Shown here: piece after piece, positions 34,390-45,349 of the stretch
Numbering within the stretch: position 1 is the first letter of the stretch
Layout: the number at the start of each line of letters is the position of its first letter
NCBI RefSeq assembly: GCF_001625215.2
Contig: NC_030384.2
Coordinates: forward strand, 44,240,390-44,304,389
Direction: 5' to 3'
DNA: 64,000 nt
From: Daucus carota subsp. sativus
Taxonomy: Eukaryota; Streptophyta; Magnoliopsida; Apiales; Apiaceae
Translations under genes and position numbers: made by a program
The notes under the pieces: generated by a model
Databases searched by the model: none
What the model was told of the DNA's origin: nothing
What the model saw: the letters and a program-made list of their open reading frames with translations, nothing else

Positions 34390-36540
34390 ATGTTGCGGTG
34401 GATAAAATATTAACATGTTACATGACGTGCATGGTCTTTCGAGTATTATATGAATTATAAAATTATATATTTACTATTTTAGAAAATTAAATTCACACTT
34501 AGCCAATATAAACATCGTTTTTATAATTATAAATATATAATTATAATGTGATTGGTTAACTGCATACCTGGGTAGACTCAGGTATTATAATATAGGATAA
34601 ATACAAGTTAGCATCCAGAATGACCAGTTTTCATAAACCTCACAATGATTTTATAATTTACTAAGACAAATTTTTTATTAAATCCATAAAATTTATTGAC
34701 ATAAGTGAATTTTTACAAGATATACACTTTTACGGTATACTCGATTGAATTTAATAATTTTTATTATTTCATAAATATTTTAAGTGCATACAAATTATCA
34801 GAAATATGGCTATAATGACAATTATGCAAATTAAATGAATATGCGTATAAATCAATTAAATTATATAATATAATAATAACGACTGATATTAGGCATGTTT
34901 CACCCGATCCGATCGACCTTAACCCAACATTACTTTATTCAATAGAGGAAATTAAAAAACATTATGACCTTGAAATTACTCGCCCGCTCGCGTCCCCATT
35001 CACTAACTGGCTCCCCAGTTCTCATATATATATTATAAAAAATTTATACATAAATATTACAATATTGTTAAAATTAAAATAATTTTATACAAGTCCACCC
35101 ATAAATTTTCATATGACTAAACAATATTTCTAATTTATTGCGGTGGTTAAAATATTAACATGTATTACGTGACATACATGGTTTTTTGAGTATTATATAA
35201 TATAAAATTAAATATAAAATATTTATAATTTGTTGCGGTGGTTAAAATAATTTTATACGAGTCCGCCATAAATTTTTATATGACTAAACAATATTTCTAA
35301 TTTATTGCGGTGGTTAAAATATTAACATGTATTACATGATATACATGGTCTTTTGAGTATTATATGATATAAAATTAAATATTTCATATTTTATAAAATT
35401 AAATTCATACTCATCTAATATAGTGAAAATGCCCTAAATAACTAATATTTATGTAATGCATGCCCAAAATAACAAACGTCGAGTTTGATGCCTTTTTGAT
35501 GCCTCTTTTAACCAATCAGTGGCGCATTCAAAGGATGCGCGTATATGAATCAAGTGATTTAACCACTACGGGTACTTCTGATCCAAATAAAGACAACCCA
35601 TGCATATTTCTTCATATCCAAAATAGCTTTGGACTCCGTGATGCTGTATGTTTGATCATATATGTGTTTTCAAAAGCGAACAAAAAAAATGACACGCATT
35701 CTGACTATGCGTGTTTGTTGGTCACGCATACTATATATGCGTAACTTGCAAGCAGATTCAAAATTTAGTCTAATCCTCACACACGATTGATGCTCATGCA
35801 CAAAATCAGCCAAAGCATGCGCATTAACTAGATCCGCACTCAGTATTCGCATTCAGAGAATGCGACTCTTTGTGGTTATTTTGGTCCATTTTAGTGTGGG
35901 TGATCATTATGGACAATATGCGCAGAAAATGAGTTATATTGGATACTCACCCTCTAATATAAACATCGTTTTTATAAGTGTAAATTTATAATTATAATGA
36001 GAAAAATAATATAAAATAAACGCAAGTTAACATACAGAACGACCAATATAGAAATCTCACAATGACTTTACAATTTATTAGGACAAAATTTTCATTATGT
36101 TCGTGATTAAAATAGATATAAAAATAAAATATATTTATCTTCTTAAATTCATAAAATCTTATTTACATGAGTGATTTTGTTACAAATTTATACCTTTAAG
36201 GCATGCTCCATTGAATTTAATAATTTATATTACTTCGTAAATAAGTTAAGTGCATACAAATTTTCTAAACTATGGCAACGAAAACTAATCATGCGGATAT
36301 AAATGAATTTTTGCGTACAAATTAATTAAATTATATATTATAATAATAATGACTGATATCAGGGGATGCATCCACCCGACCCGATCGACCTTAATCTGAC
36401 ATTACTTTATTTAATACGGAAAATTGAAAAAATTTATGGCCCTCAAATTACTCGCCCAGCTCCCTTCCCTGTTTACTAACTGCCTCCCCAATCCTCATAT
36501 ATACTATAAAAAAATTCATACATAAATATTACATAATTGT
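34390..36540. repeat. Duplicated block inside the Helitron-like element
   Basis: 34390-35060 and 35300-36540 align, apart from two insertions. Shared landmarks: 'gcggtgg', 'ataaacatcgtttttataa', 'tcgacctta', and 'atacataaatattac'. The first copy holds the inverted 49-bp Helitron end; the second holds the 530-bp insertion at 35423-35952. The 'gcggtggttaaaatattaac' unit also recurs at about 35138 and 35304. Confidence 0.7.
35423..35952. mobile_element. Probable MULE-type insertion with 9-bp target duplication
   Basis: 530 bp of sequence interrupts a block that is continuous in the sister copy. It is flanked by TCTAATATA on both sides (35414-35422 and 35953-35961), the 9-bp duplication expected of Mutator-like elements. 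The ends are only loosely inverted (GTGAAAATGCCC... against GTGAGTATCC... read from the right). The interior is unusually rich in ATGCG/CGCAT. Confidence 0.6.
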
Positions 36541-37244
36541 TGACGATGATATAATTTTATATGTACATTTTTTATTCTCATATTAGTTTTCAATATCTCA
36601 TATTATAAAAACAAATTAGTTTAGATCAACATCGGTGCAAATTCAGGATTCAGTATGAAATTGAGATAATTCAGATTTTGAATCCGAAACCGGGAGCAGG
36701 GATTGCATTCGCATTCCATGATCTCTAAACGATAGTCGATCCTTATATAATATTTGATTGAAAAGAAAATATGATTATTTCATTTCATATAATATGAGGG
36801 TGTTGAGCAGAGTATTTAAGAAATAATATTATTTTTCTTAAAAATTTATACCTATATTATGTAATAAAATTATATAAATGATAAAACAATATGTACTTGA
36901 ATTTGTAAGTATACAAACTTATTTTTATTTTATAAAAATAACCATTCGGTGCGTAGCACGGGTAAAATGCTAGTTTCTAGTAGTGATTGATACATAGCTT
37001 TTATCGACCAGCTTATTCTCAGACAAGTTCAATATACTAGAAAGATATAACATTATAAAATCGATGAAAATATAATCATTTACGATCTTTTGAGAGAGCC
37101 GCATATTTCTAGTAGTGATTCATAGATTGTTTCCACTCATCAACTTGGTACAGGACAAGTTTAATGCTAGTCAAATTATACTCTATATTTCGAGATTGAC
37201 GAGAATGTAATAGCTTACAAACAACAAAAATAGTAAAAACAATT

Positions 37245-37803
37245 GGGTTAATTATCAAATTAGTCACTGAAGTGAACTTAATATATCAAGTTGGTCACTA
37301 AACTCAAAACAGTATCAAGATGATCACTAAAGTCACTATAAATATCAATATCAAACAAGTACCTTGAAATATAAGTTCAAGTAATAAAAATATTATTTAT
37401 AAAGTTTTATACATTATTTTTAAATGTTACCACAACCAACTATAAGGTTATGACTTCTAGTATTCAAAATAATATATTTATATTTTATCAAGTTTATTTA
37501 TTATTTATATTTTATTATATAGTTATTTTTTTTGTTTTATTTAAAAATAAATAATAAATAAACTTGATAAAATCTAAATATATTATCATAAATATTAGAA
37601 GTCATAACCTTTTACTTGGTTTTGATAACATTCAAAAATAATGTGTAAAATTTTATAAATAATATTTTTATTGCTTGAATTCATATTTTAAGGTACTTAT
37701 TTGATATTTATGGCCACTTCAGTGACCATCTTGATACCGTTTTGAATTCAGTGACCAACTTGATTCATTATGCCCACTTCAGTGACCAATTAGATAATTA
37801 ACC
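37245..37803. mobile_element. Foldback (long inverted repeat) element
   Basis: About 560 bp that is almost entirely palindromic. The left arm starting GGTTAATTATCAAATTAGTC matches the right arm ending GATAATTAACC. The arms remain complementary to a centre near 37530 ('tttatcaagtttatttatt' against 'aataaataaacttgataaa'). Arms are ~275 bp. There is no coding frame. Superfamily unknown; a target duplication is not obvious. Confidence 0.8.
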
Positions 37804-39406
37804 TAAAAGGAATTAAAAGGTTTTTGGTCCGAGAGCATGTGCTCAAAATTATATGGCTTCAATAAGGGCAATGCGAATGCATGAAATACGAAATACAGCT
37901 AGATATAGTTTTGTCTACATACGCCCATATGAAACCCCGTCCTGTTCATACAATATGCCTTTAAGATTGGGTCTGTTATGGTCCATTGGCCTCAGATAAC
38001 ACCGTATCTCCTTGCGAATCAACACCTTCACTCATCCCATCTTCACACATCTGTAAAATGTTAAATACCAATGTCAGACCAATACTGAATTGCAATATTT
38101 CGGAAGGCATTTATTATGGAATAGGAAAATACGAGTGTTGGGAGCATAAAATCAGATAAAATAATATACAACTAGCAGTGCAGAAGAGTATGCAGAGAGC
38201 AGGGACTTAAATTTGCTCAACAAAACTCACAAGCATGAGATGGTAAGAAAAGAAAGCGTAATAATCACTCCTACCACACAAGGTTTAAGTCTTGAGGATC
38301 CAGACTGGAGAAGTAGCACCGGAAAAGTTTGGTACTTTGTGAAACCAAGAGAAATGCCCACGTGGGAAACACCCCCCACTTCATTAACTTGCATCCGTAC
38401 TTTACTCACTTACTGTTCCTTCCACCATTAGTCGTTTGATTGAATTTAAAATAAATATTTTTGTCTAAAAAAATAAAAGTTAAAATTAAATTATGATTTA
38501 TAAGTGATAAAAATATTTGAGAAAAAAGTAAAAATCATGAAATAAAAGGTCAAACACCACCTTAAACTTCAAAGATGACTCTGCAATATAAAGATCGCTA
38601 ATTAGTGCCGCTGTTTATTATTAGTCAAATTAAATATTTTTTTGATTAAAAAAGTAGTTTATATGATTTAAAATTAAAATTTACATATTAAATTGATTAA
38701 ATTCTGAGACCATTCAAAAATCAGATAGCTAATTGAACACTTAATTTAGGCATTAAAATGATATACCTAAAATAACCGGTGTGCTTATAAATCAATTCAT
38801 GGCACAATGAAAGCACCGTAAAGAATGCAGTTGCCACTGCACAACTACTTCTGTCTCATCCTTTTCAGGCTTTTCACTCACTAGTGGTACTATAATACAA
38901 GAATCTGCACTCTTGTCATTCTCATTCACTCGTACCTACACTTTTACCTCATCTGAAACATTTTAATTTACCAACACCACATTTTGTACTATGTAACTAA
39001 TTATGCAAATACGAGTGGATAGTTGGTTCGAATCATATCACTGTGACTTGCTTCTTTTCATCGAATTTCAGATAATTCGAATATTGCAAGTGCGAGTGTC
39101 AACTTGGTAAAATTTCAGCGTATTTATATGTCGGTACAAAATTTAGAGCTCCTAGCAAGCTGACAATCATATGTCAAATTTATCACCTTGACTCATTGAC
39201 CTCATCGTACGATAAATGACAGGATATACCCTCGTTAACTTAATTAGACAGAAGAACAACAAGAAGACATGAGTAAAAGGAAACAAATATAATTACCATT
39301 TACCACAAATGTTGTTATTATGGACAGTAAAAAACAAATCGCTACTCTGTTTAATACAGTAATAATTAATATATCACTCCTCTCTATGTTCAACTCGAAA
39401 CTTTTC
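37804..39406. other. Intergenic, 3' flank of the unknown membrane protein gene
   Basis: AT-rich, with short open frames only. No bounded repeat recognised. Confidence 0.5.
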
Positions 39407-40747
39407 CTAACAATCACTAGTATAAACCGAAGAATCTAACTTAAACGAACATATATGCTTCATCAATGCAACACGAAATTCCTCGACATTGCTATTTCCA
39501 CGTCTTATCACCGAATGATTCGACAAAACAACTGAGCTGAGTGAACTCGCTTCCGGTATTGACTCGGGCGAAACCACCACTTTAATGTTGCTCGTTAACA
39601 AGTCATTCCCCACAAGCTGGTTCAATACCACTGAGTCAGTCACCGAGTTCTTCTTCTTGTGCTGCATTGCAACTCGTACTATCTCCGTCACCATTGAGTT
39701 CGCTAACCTCCGAATTCCCCGCGCTCCGCCCGATATTATCGAAGGGGTAATCACGTCTTTTTGGTGATTTTTCCTCCCATGTTTAGCGGTGGCAGTAGAG
39801 ATTGTTGACAAGTAAACCGACTCGGGACTCTGATTCTTGACTCGGCCGAGTGGATCACCGAGTAGCAACACGTCTTTCACATCCACTAACATGACGTGTT
39901 TGAACTTTCGTCTAAGCCGACCTAGAAGTAACGTATAACAAGCCCACCTTCTCAAACTCAACGGAACGTGGTCCATGAACCCAGCCAGCGAGTTTTCCGG
40001 GTCAAGCTCGTCCACTTCAAACCCAACCACCGAGCCATAACTCAACTGAGTCAACTCGGTCTCATTCTCCCCACTGAAATTCCCACTCCGAATTCTCCTC
40101 CCCCATATCGCCTCCGCACTCCCTTTCATCTTCTCACTCGATTTCACAAACTGAGTCACATCAAAACTCGCTTCCAACTCACTACTCCCATTCAAGTCCT
40201 TGAACCGAGCAATGAGTTCAAGAACCGAGTCATTCTCCTGGCGAATCACGTAATCATAGCCATTTGATTTCCCCGAGGGGAACACAAACAAAACGTCCGA
40301 TCTCGAGGTGAGCGAAGACCTATGCAACAGCCTCAAGAAAAGCCCAAGCTCACTTATTGACACAGAGTCCATTACATGGCATATAATCAAACTGTTCATA
40401 GCTCTGCTCCCTCTGGTATACAAGCTCCCCATCCCCTGAAACGCGTGCACAGTCTCACGAACAATGGGCCTGGGCTTGGGCTTGTAGAGCTTGATAGAAC
40501 TGAGCTGTCGCCGCGGGAAGCTGGGAGTGGCGGTGGGCTCGAAAGTGGAGAGAGTGAAAAGAAGCAAAGAGAAGAAAACAAGCAACGCGCAAATGGAGAT
40601 AGTGGACTGGGCTTTCGAGACCAGATGGACTGAATTTGTTCGCCGGAGAAGCGTGTTGAATGTGATCGAGGGCTTCAATTTTTTAGTATTGGGGTTGTTG
40701 ATTTCGTCTTCTTCTTCCTCGGGGAAGAAGATGAGAAAGAAGCCCAT
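39407..40747 (-). CDS. Plant single-pass membrane protein, function unknown
   Basis: Intronless, 446 aa. The N-terminus MGFFLIFFPEEEEDE is followed by a basic stretch and one membrane segment at about 49-69 (TISICALLVFFSLLLFTLS), suggesting a type II Golgi or ER topology. The remaining ~370 residues look like one soluble domain with IICHVMDSVSISELGLFLRL, a block LRRWACYTLLLGRLRRKFKH, and at about 285-300 VMLVDVKDVLLLGDPL. That last block resembles the 'DVRD..F.GDP' signature of some plant nucleotide-sugar glycosyltransferase-like families, so a sugar-transfer role is a hypothesis only. I do not recognise a named gene. An ATG 21 codons upstream (40810) exists, but MGFF fits better as start because the upstream residues are low-complexity. 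Gene is GC-richer than its flanks. Confidence 0.75.
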   Translation of the reverse strand: MGFFLIFFPEEEEDEINNPNTKKLKPSITFNTLLRRTNSVHLVSKAQSTISICALLVFFSLLLFTLSTFEPTATPSFPRRQLSSIKLYKPKPRPIVRETVHAFQGMGSLYTRGSRAMNSLIICHVMDSVSISELGLFLRLLHRSSLTSRSDVLFVFPSGKSNGYDYVIRQENDSVLELIARFKDLNGSSELEASFDVTQFVKSSEKMKGSAEAIWGRRIRSGNFSGENETELTQLSYGSVVGFEVDELDPENSLAGFMDHVPLSLRRWACYTLLLGRLRRKFKHVMLVDVKDVLLLGDPLGRVKNQSPESVYLSTISTATAKHGRKNHQKDVITPSIISGGARGIRRLANSMVTEIVRVAMQHKKKNSVTDSVVLNQLVGNDLLTSNIKVVVSPESIPEASSLSSVVLSNHSVIRRGNSNVEEFRVALMKHICSFKLDSSVYTSDC

Positions 40748-41727
40748 TCCCCAGATCTCGGCTGCGCTGGCGGTGGTTGCGACGGTGGATAATGATGACT
40801 TGAAAAGCATAAATAAATTACATAAGTTTGTGTTAATGTATATATGTATTGTATCAGCAGTTCTGTTTGGTTGGTAGTTTGAGCATTAGCTGGACAGCCC
40901 GTTTAGTGTGTGCTGTGTGCGAGAGAGACTCTATTACAATTTACATGGATGAAGTTGAATATATTTGGCATGTCTCTTTGTTGTGCTGGCTATGCCTCCA
41001 CTTTCTTTTATGCCTTTATCGTGCGCTTATTTTAAGCTTACTTGGCTGTTAGAGTATTACTTAAGGTGGTCCTCGTTGGTGACAAATTTGTATGATTTAT
41101 GTAAAAAGATTATGAATCAGTTTTTAGTTTATATAAGTTAGAATTTAAAAGGTTGAAATTTTTATATTTAAAGTTTTGAGTTTAAAATTATTTAAAAAGT
41201 TATTTTCAAAGAAAATTTATTACATTCTATTATGTCATTAATAATTTATATATATATAATAGAGTTAAGTTCAATGGAGACCACATTTTTTCTGGAGACC
41301 ACCTATGTTCTGCAAGTAAATTATTTCATGAAAACATTGCAAAACGTATAGTTTTGCACATCATGTTTTACGAAATCATTATTTCATTTAAAATCTTGAA
41401 TATCATATAAGTTTTACATGTGGAAGATTACAATATATTTTGTTCTGTGAAATATGTTTAGTTTGCAGAACATTTGTTTAACTTGAAGAACATACAATAT
41501 CTACTTATTAAATATAGATGATCTTCAACAATTTTAATGAATACATGATATTTGTAGAACATATTTTACAAAATAATGTATTTTATAGTGTTTTGATTGC
41601 AGAATATACATGGTCTCCAAGAAAATAACGGTCTTCATAGAACTTTCCTCATATAATAAATTGAAAATATGAAAAAGATTTATCTAAACATATAACATTT
41701 GTTTTAATTTAAGTGAAGTGGTCCTAA
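40748..41727. other. Intergenic, promoter side of the unknown membrane protein gene
   Basis: Leader and promoter of the minus-strand gene, then AT-rich sequence. Plus-strand frames here overlap the gene antisense or are short. Confidence 0.5.
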
Positions 41728-42121
41728 GAGCATCTCCAACCATACAAAGCCCTTGTCTAAAAAATGAGTTGGCATTCCAAAATTAAAAAATATAGCCAAT
41801 GTCCTGAAAAAATAGCACTCCAATCACGTGAACCTTTTGTCTATAATTTTAGCCAACCTCTTATGGATGGCTAAATTTGTCGAACCTCTACAGGTCTGTA
41901 AGAAATCTGTAGGAAGATTGCACATCATTTATTACTATATTAAACTGATATATTCTATTTTAACAATCTAAAATATTAATAACATACTATTTTTAAATTA
42001 TAGCCAACCAATATAGCCAATACCATTGAAGCAAAATGTATTACAGGTTCAGCAAATTTTACATAATGTCTTGCAGGTCCAATTTAGCCAACGATTATAG
42101 CCAACACCGTTGGAGATGCTC
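41728..42121. mobile_element. Tourist/PIF-Harbinger-type MITE, copy 2
   Basis: 394 bp, same family as 5196-5590. Ends GAGCATCTCCAACC / GTTGGAGATGCTC, flanked by TAA on both sides. The two copies are highly similar over the whole length. Confidence 0.9.
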
Positions 42122-42500
42122 TAACCTATGACTCTTTTACTTATAGTAACTTTAACTTTTGTTTTATTTAATACTCCGAAAGGTAATTTAGTTAGTTGTT
42201 ATTTTACGCGGTTGGTTTATTTGAGGATCTGATTCGATGTTACTGTTAACTGTAAGATGGAAATAGAACTACTAGAGATAAGACATGAGATAAAAAAAGA
42301 TCGCCAATGCATGGATAATTTACTTACCTTACCTAAGATTAAGGATCAATTAAGGAGTAATAATTACGTAGGATCACAATCATTGATTTGCATTTATTGT
42401 CATGTGTACTTATGTCCCTTTATGTCTTTCTTTCTGCAGTTTCCTTGATGCTTCTTTTTACAGTCCGTAAAACTAATTTTTCAAAAATTCTTAATTTCTA

Positions 42501-42804
42501 CTCCCTCCGTCCCTTTTTATCTGTCCATTTTAGAAAAAAAAACACATACCAAGGAATAATTGATTGTATAAACTTTTTCATTAAATACCTCTAATTAATA
42601 TCTTGAAAATGGTGGAATACCCCTACTTTATGTCTTGAAAATATGAATTCAACCAAGTTTTAAATAAGTCAAGCCTTGAAAATTGAAATTATGGAGATAT
42701 ATTTGAAAAACTATCATTAAATTAGTTTTGAAAGTATAAATGGACAGATAAATTGGGACAAATTTTTACTTCCAAAGTGGACAGATAAATAGGGACGGAG
42801 GGAG
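42501..42804. mobile_element. Stowaway-type MITE, second family
   Basis: 304 bp. Ends CTCCCTCCGTCCC / GGGACGGAGGGAG with TA on each side. The body differs from the 23631 family ('atctgtccattttagaaa' inside the left end, 'aagtggacagataaat' inside the right). Confidence 0.85.
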
Positions 42805-43850
42805 TAATATTTTATCATATTTCCTTATAATTAGTGGATTATGTTTAATAATAAAAAATAATTAAAAAACTCTTCGCACACACGAACGTAATTATTGCAA
42901 TACAGCAAAGTCATGGGAGGTGGTTAACAATAAATAAATGATAAAAGACGGACAATATGAAAAATGTGAACCCCATAAAGAAAAAGGTCGTTAGTAAATA
43001 AATAGGTTAAGAAAAGGTGTCGGTGGTGCAAAACGGATAGGCTCCCATTTATTATTGAATTTATGTGAAGGAGAGAGATTTTAATTACTCTGTAATTTTT
43101 TCAAAGACAACAAATAATTATAGAGGTTGACATGTCAATTTATATTCATTTATTCTTTATTTTTCTCTATTTGTAGGGTTTGTTTCTTTGTGTACGCGCA
43201 ATTGATTTGAGAATGATTGGTTTGAAGAGGAAATGTGGTTATTCTCCACTATCGATCAACAATGCGGAGTAGACTGCCCCTAATTTACACTACCACCACG
43301 AAGCTGCATTATTCTCCATTTTATATGGTCGGTGGTGCATCAATGCCGGACGTGTCCCGAGTTTCTCATTGTCTGCTACTAATTCTACTAATTTATGTTT
43401 CGAGAATTTGAATTTTTGAAGTCTAATATTATAATTCTAGTCAACTGTTTTAATTTATACAATCGACATTGTACGAATTTTGTGTAGCCCTCCAACGCTG
43501 GAATTCGTGGGGTAAACTAGATCCGAATTCAAATTTTGCTCCCTTAGTCATGCAAGTTGTGACATAAATTATATAATTTATTAGATTTTATTTTGAGTAT
43601 TTTTAAGTTGGACGGTTACATATTTAAAAATCTTGTATAAAAATGAATTTATTTAAATATGTATAAAAATATATTTGAGAACATTATTTATGACTTTTGA
43701 TAAGAATAATTAGTTTAGTTAAAATTCTTTGATATATTTTGCCTGTGATTGTGATATCGACATCGAACAATTGATTATTACTGCTAACTTATTATTTAAT
43801 TTAAGATCGTTTCACATATGTATATCAATACAGGGAGATGATTCATAGTA

Positions 43851-44084
43851 CTCCCTCCGTTTTTTAATATATATGATGTTTGACTTTTTAACACATGATT
43901 TTAGGTATTTTGATAGGGTGGTTAAAAGTATTTTTTTTTTTTTAAAAAATCTGAATAAAAATATGTAATCAAAATTTTAATTCACAACAAAAATCAATTA
44001 AAAATAAATAATTTTACTATCCAGTCAACCCACCAAAAAGTACGTGCCCAAGTCAAAAGTGATATATAAAAAAAACAGAAGGAG
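43851..44084. mobile_element. Stowaway-like MITE, third family
   Basis: 234 bp. Left end CTCCCTCCGTTTTTTAATAT, right end diverged (AAAAAACAGAAGGAG), TA on both sides. Inner 'gatgtttgacttttt' pairs imperfectly with 'caagtcaaaagtgatatata'. Confidence 0.7.
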
Positions 44085-44545
44085 TAGTTGATTATTGGAA
44101 TGGATGTTTAAAACCGAGATGAATTTGTAGAATCACTTCACACACGAAAAATGACTTTTTATTATAAAAGATTACGGACGATTTACCGTAAATAATGAAT
44201 TGACAAGTAACTGAACTCATCTATATACGTTATTATTAATTTAAATATATTAGAGAAAATGATTTCGTCCAAGCGACTATGTAAGTGACATCCCATGTCA
44301 GGATGATGAGTAAAACAAATTGCAGTCGGTAGTAAAATGTAGCTTAAGAAACATGATATTTTAATTGTGATTATATGATTGATTGATCCAATATTCTTCA
44401 ATTTATTAAGAAAACCAGAGAGATTAGACTAGAAGTTTCTCATATAGGACATGTGATCGCTGTCGGAATTGAACAAGTGGCCGCAAGAGTCAGCTTATAT
44501 CACCACTACATTCTTTGTCCATCTCTAATTGTACACTAATTATTA

Positions 44546-44795
44546 CTCCCTCCGTCCCCTGAGATGTATACATTGGGGGACGAGAACGCGGCACGGACTT
44601 TAATGCTCCTGTAAAGTGTAGTTGTGTAATTTATTTTTAAAATTTTCTTTTTCTGAATTAAAGTTTGGATGTTATATTTTTATTCAAAAAAAGAAAATCT
44701 CAAAAATAAGCTACGGAACTATATTTTATAAGAGCATTGAAATGCGTGTCGAGCAGTTGAAAAGAAACGTATACAATTAAATGGGACATAGGGAG
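44546..44795. mobile_element. Stowaway-like MITE, fourth family
   Basis: 250 bp. Left CTCCCTCCGTCCCCTGAGAT, right ATGGGACATAGGGAG, TA flanks. 'gatgtatacatt' inside the left end pairs with 'aacgtatacaatt' at the right. Confidence 0.75.
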
Positions 44796-45212
44796 TAGTA
44801 CACCTGTGAATCAATATAAATAAACATCAAATCATCCATTATTATTTTATCAATATTTTGATCTTGACCGATACTGTTCCACTGTGTATCATCAAATAAT
44901 TGCTTGCTAATCCAATACCCCTCCCACTAATTAAACGATTTACTAGCCTTTAGCCTTTACTTAATTTTAAATTAGTAGCATGTGTTAGAAACTTACACAA
45001 GAATGTTTAGCGGATTAATTATAGTTTTCATAGCTTTCACACCTCACCATCAAGATCAACTGTGCTTTACTGCTTTATTTAATCTTATCCGCCTCAGCTT
45101 GGGCCCTTGGCCCTTATTTATATATGTTATCCAGTACGCTATATAAAAGCCCAATAGTACATTCGAAAACGAACCCAATGTAAAGCGCCTTTTTAAGTAA
45201 TAAAAATTTATG

Positions 45213-45224
45213 ATTGGGCCCAAT
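45213..45224. promoter_or_regulatory. Palindromic TGGGCC (site II) element before RRP43
   Basis: ATTGGGCCCAAT, a perfect palindrome, with a further TTGGGCCC at 45109-45116. TGGGCC/TGGGCY elements are frequent in promoters of plant housekeeping genes (ribosome, mitochondria, RNA processing), which suits an exosome subunit. A TATAAA lies at 45142-45147. Confidence 0.5.
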
Positions 45225-45349
45225 TTGGAGCCCAACTCGAGTCACACGCAGCCCTACTTAACTATCTACTCTTTTCTGGAGCTCTCTGAGATATCTCCTC
45301 CCCCAGTGTGTTTGTACTAATTTCATCAGGTTTTTATCATTGATCGCAG

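Larger units (their letters stand above)
33119..36973 (+). mobile_element. Helitron-like composite element
   Basis: The left end TCCTATATTATAATACC follows an A. The right end has a short hairpin (GTGC-gta-GCAC, 36949-36959), then TAAAATGCTAG at 36963-36973, followed by T. This is the Helitron signature: 5' TC, 3' hairpin before CTAG, insertion between A and T. The 49 bp of the left end also occur perfectly and inverted at 34549-34597. The interior has tandem repeats of ~107 bp and a ~0.7 kb duplicated block. No RepHel protein frame is present, so it is non-autonomous. Whether this is one rearranged Helitron or two nested ones is unresolved. Confidence 0.6.

Noticed and set aside
39005..39030. 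tRNA-like 'ggttcgaatca' T-loop string
   Set aside because: No acceptor stem or anticodon arm can be formed around it.
40491..40877. 128-codon plus-strand frame
   Set aside because: It lies antisense to the N-terminus of the unknown membrane protein gene and has no family features.
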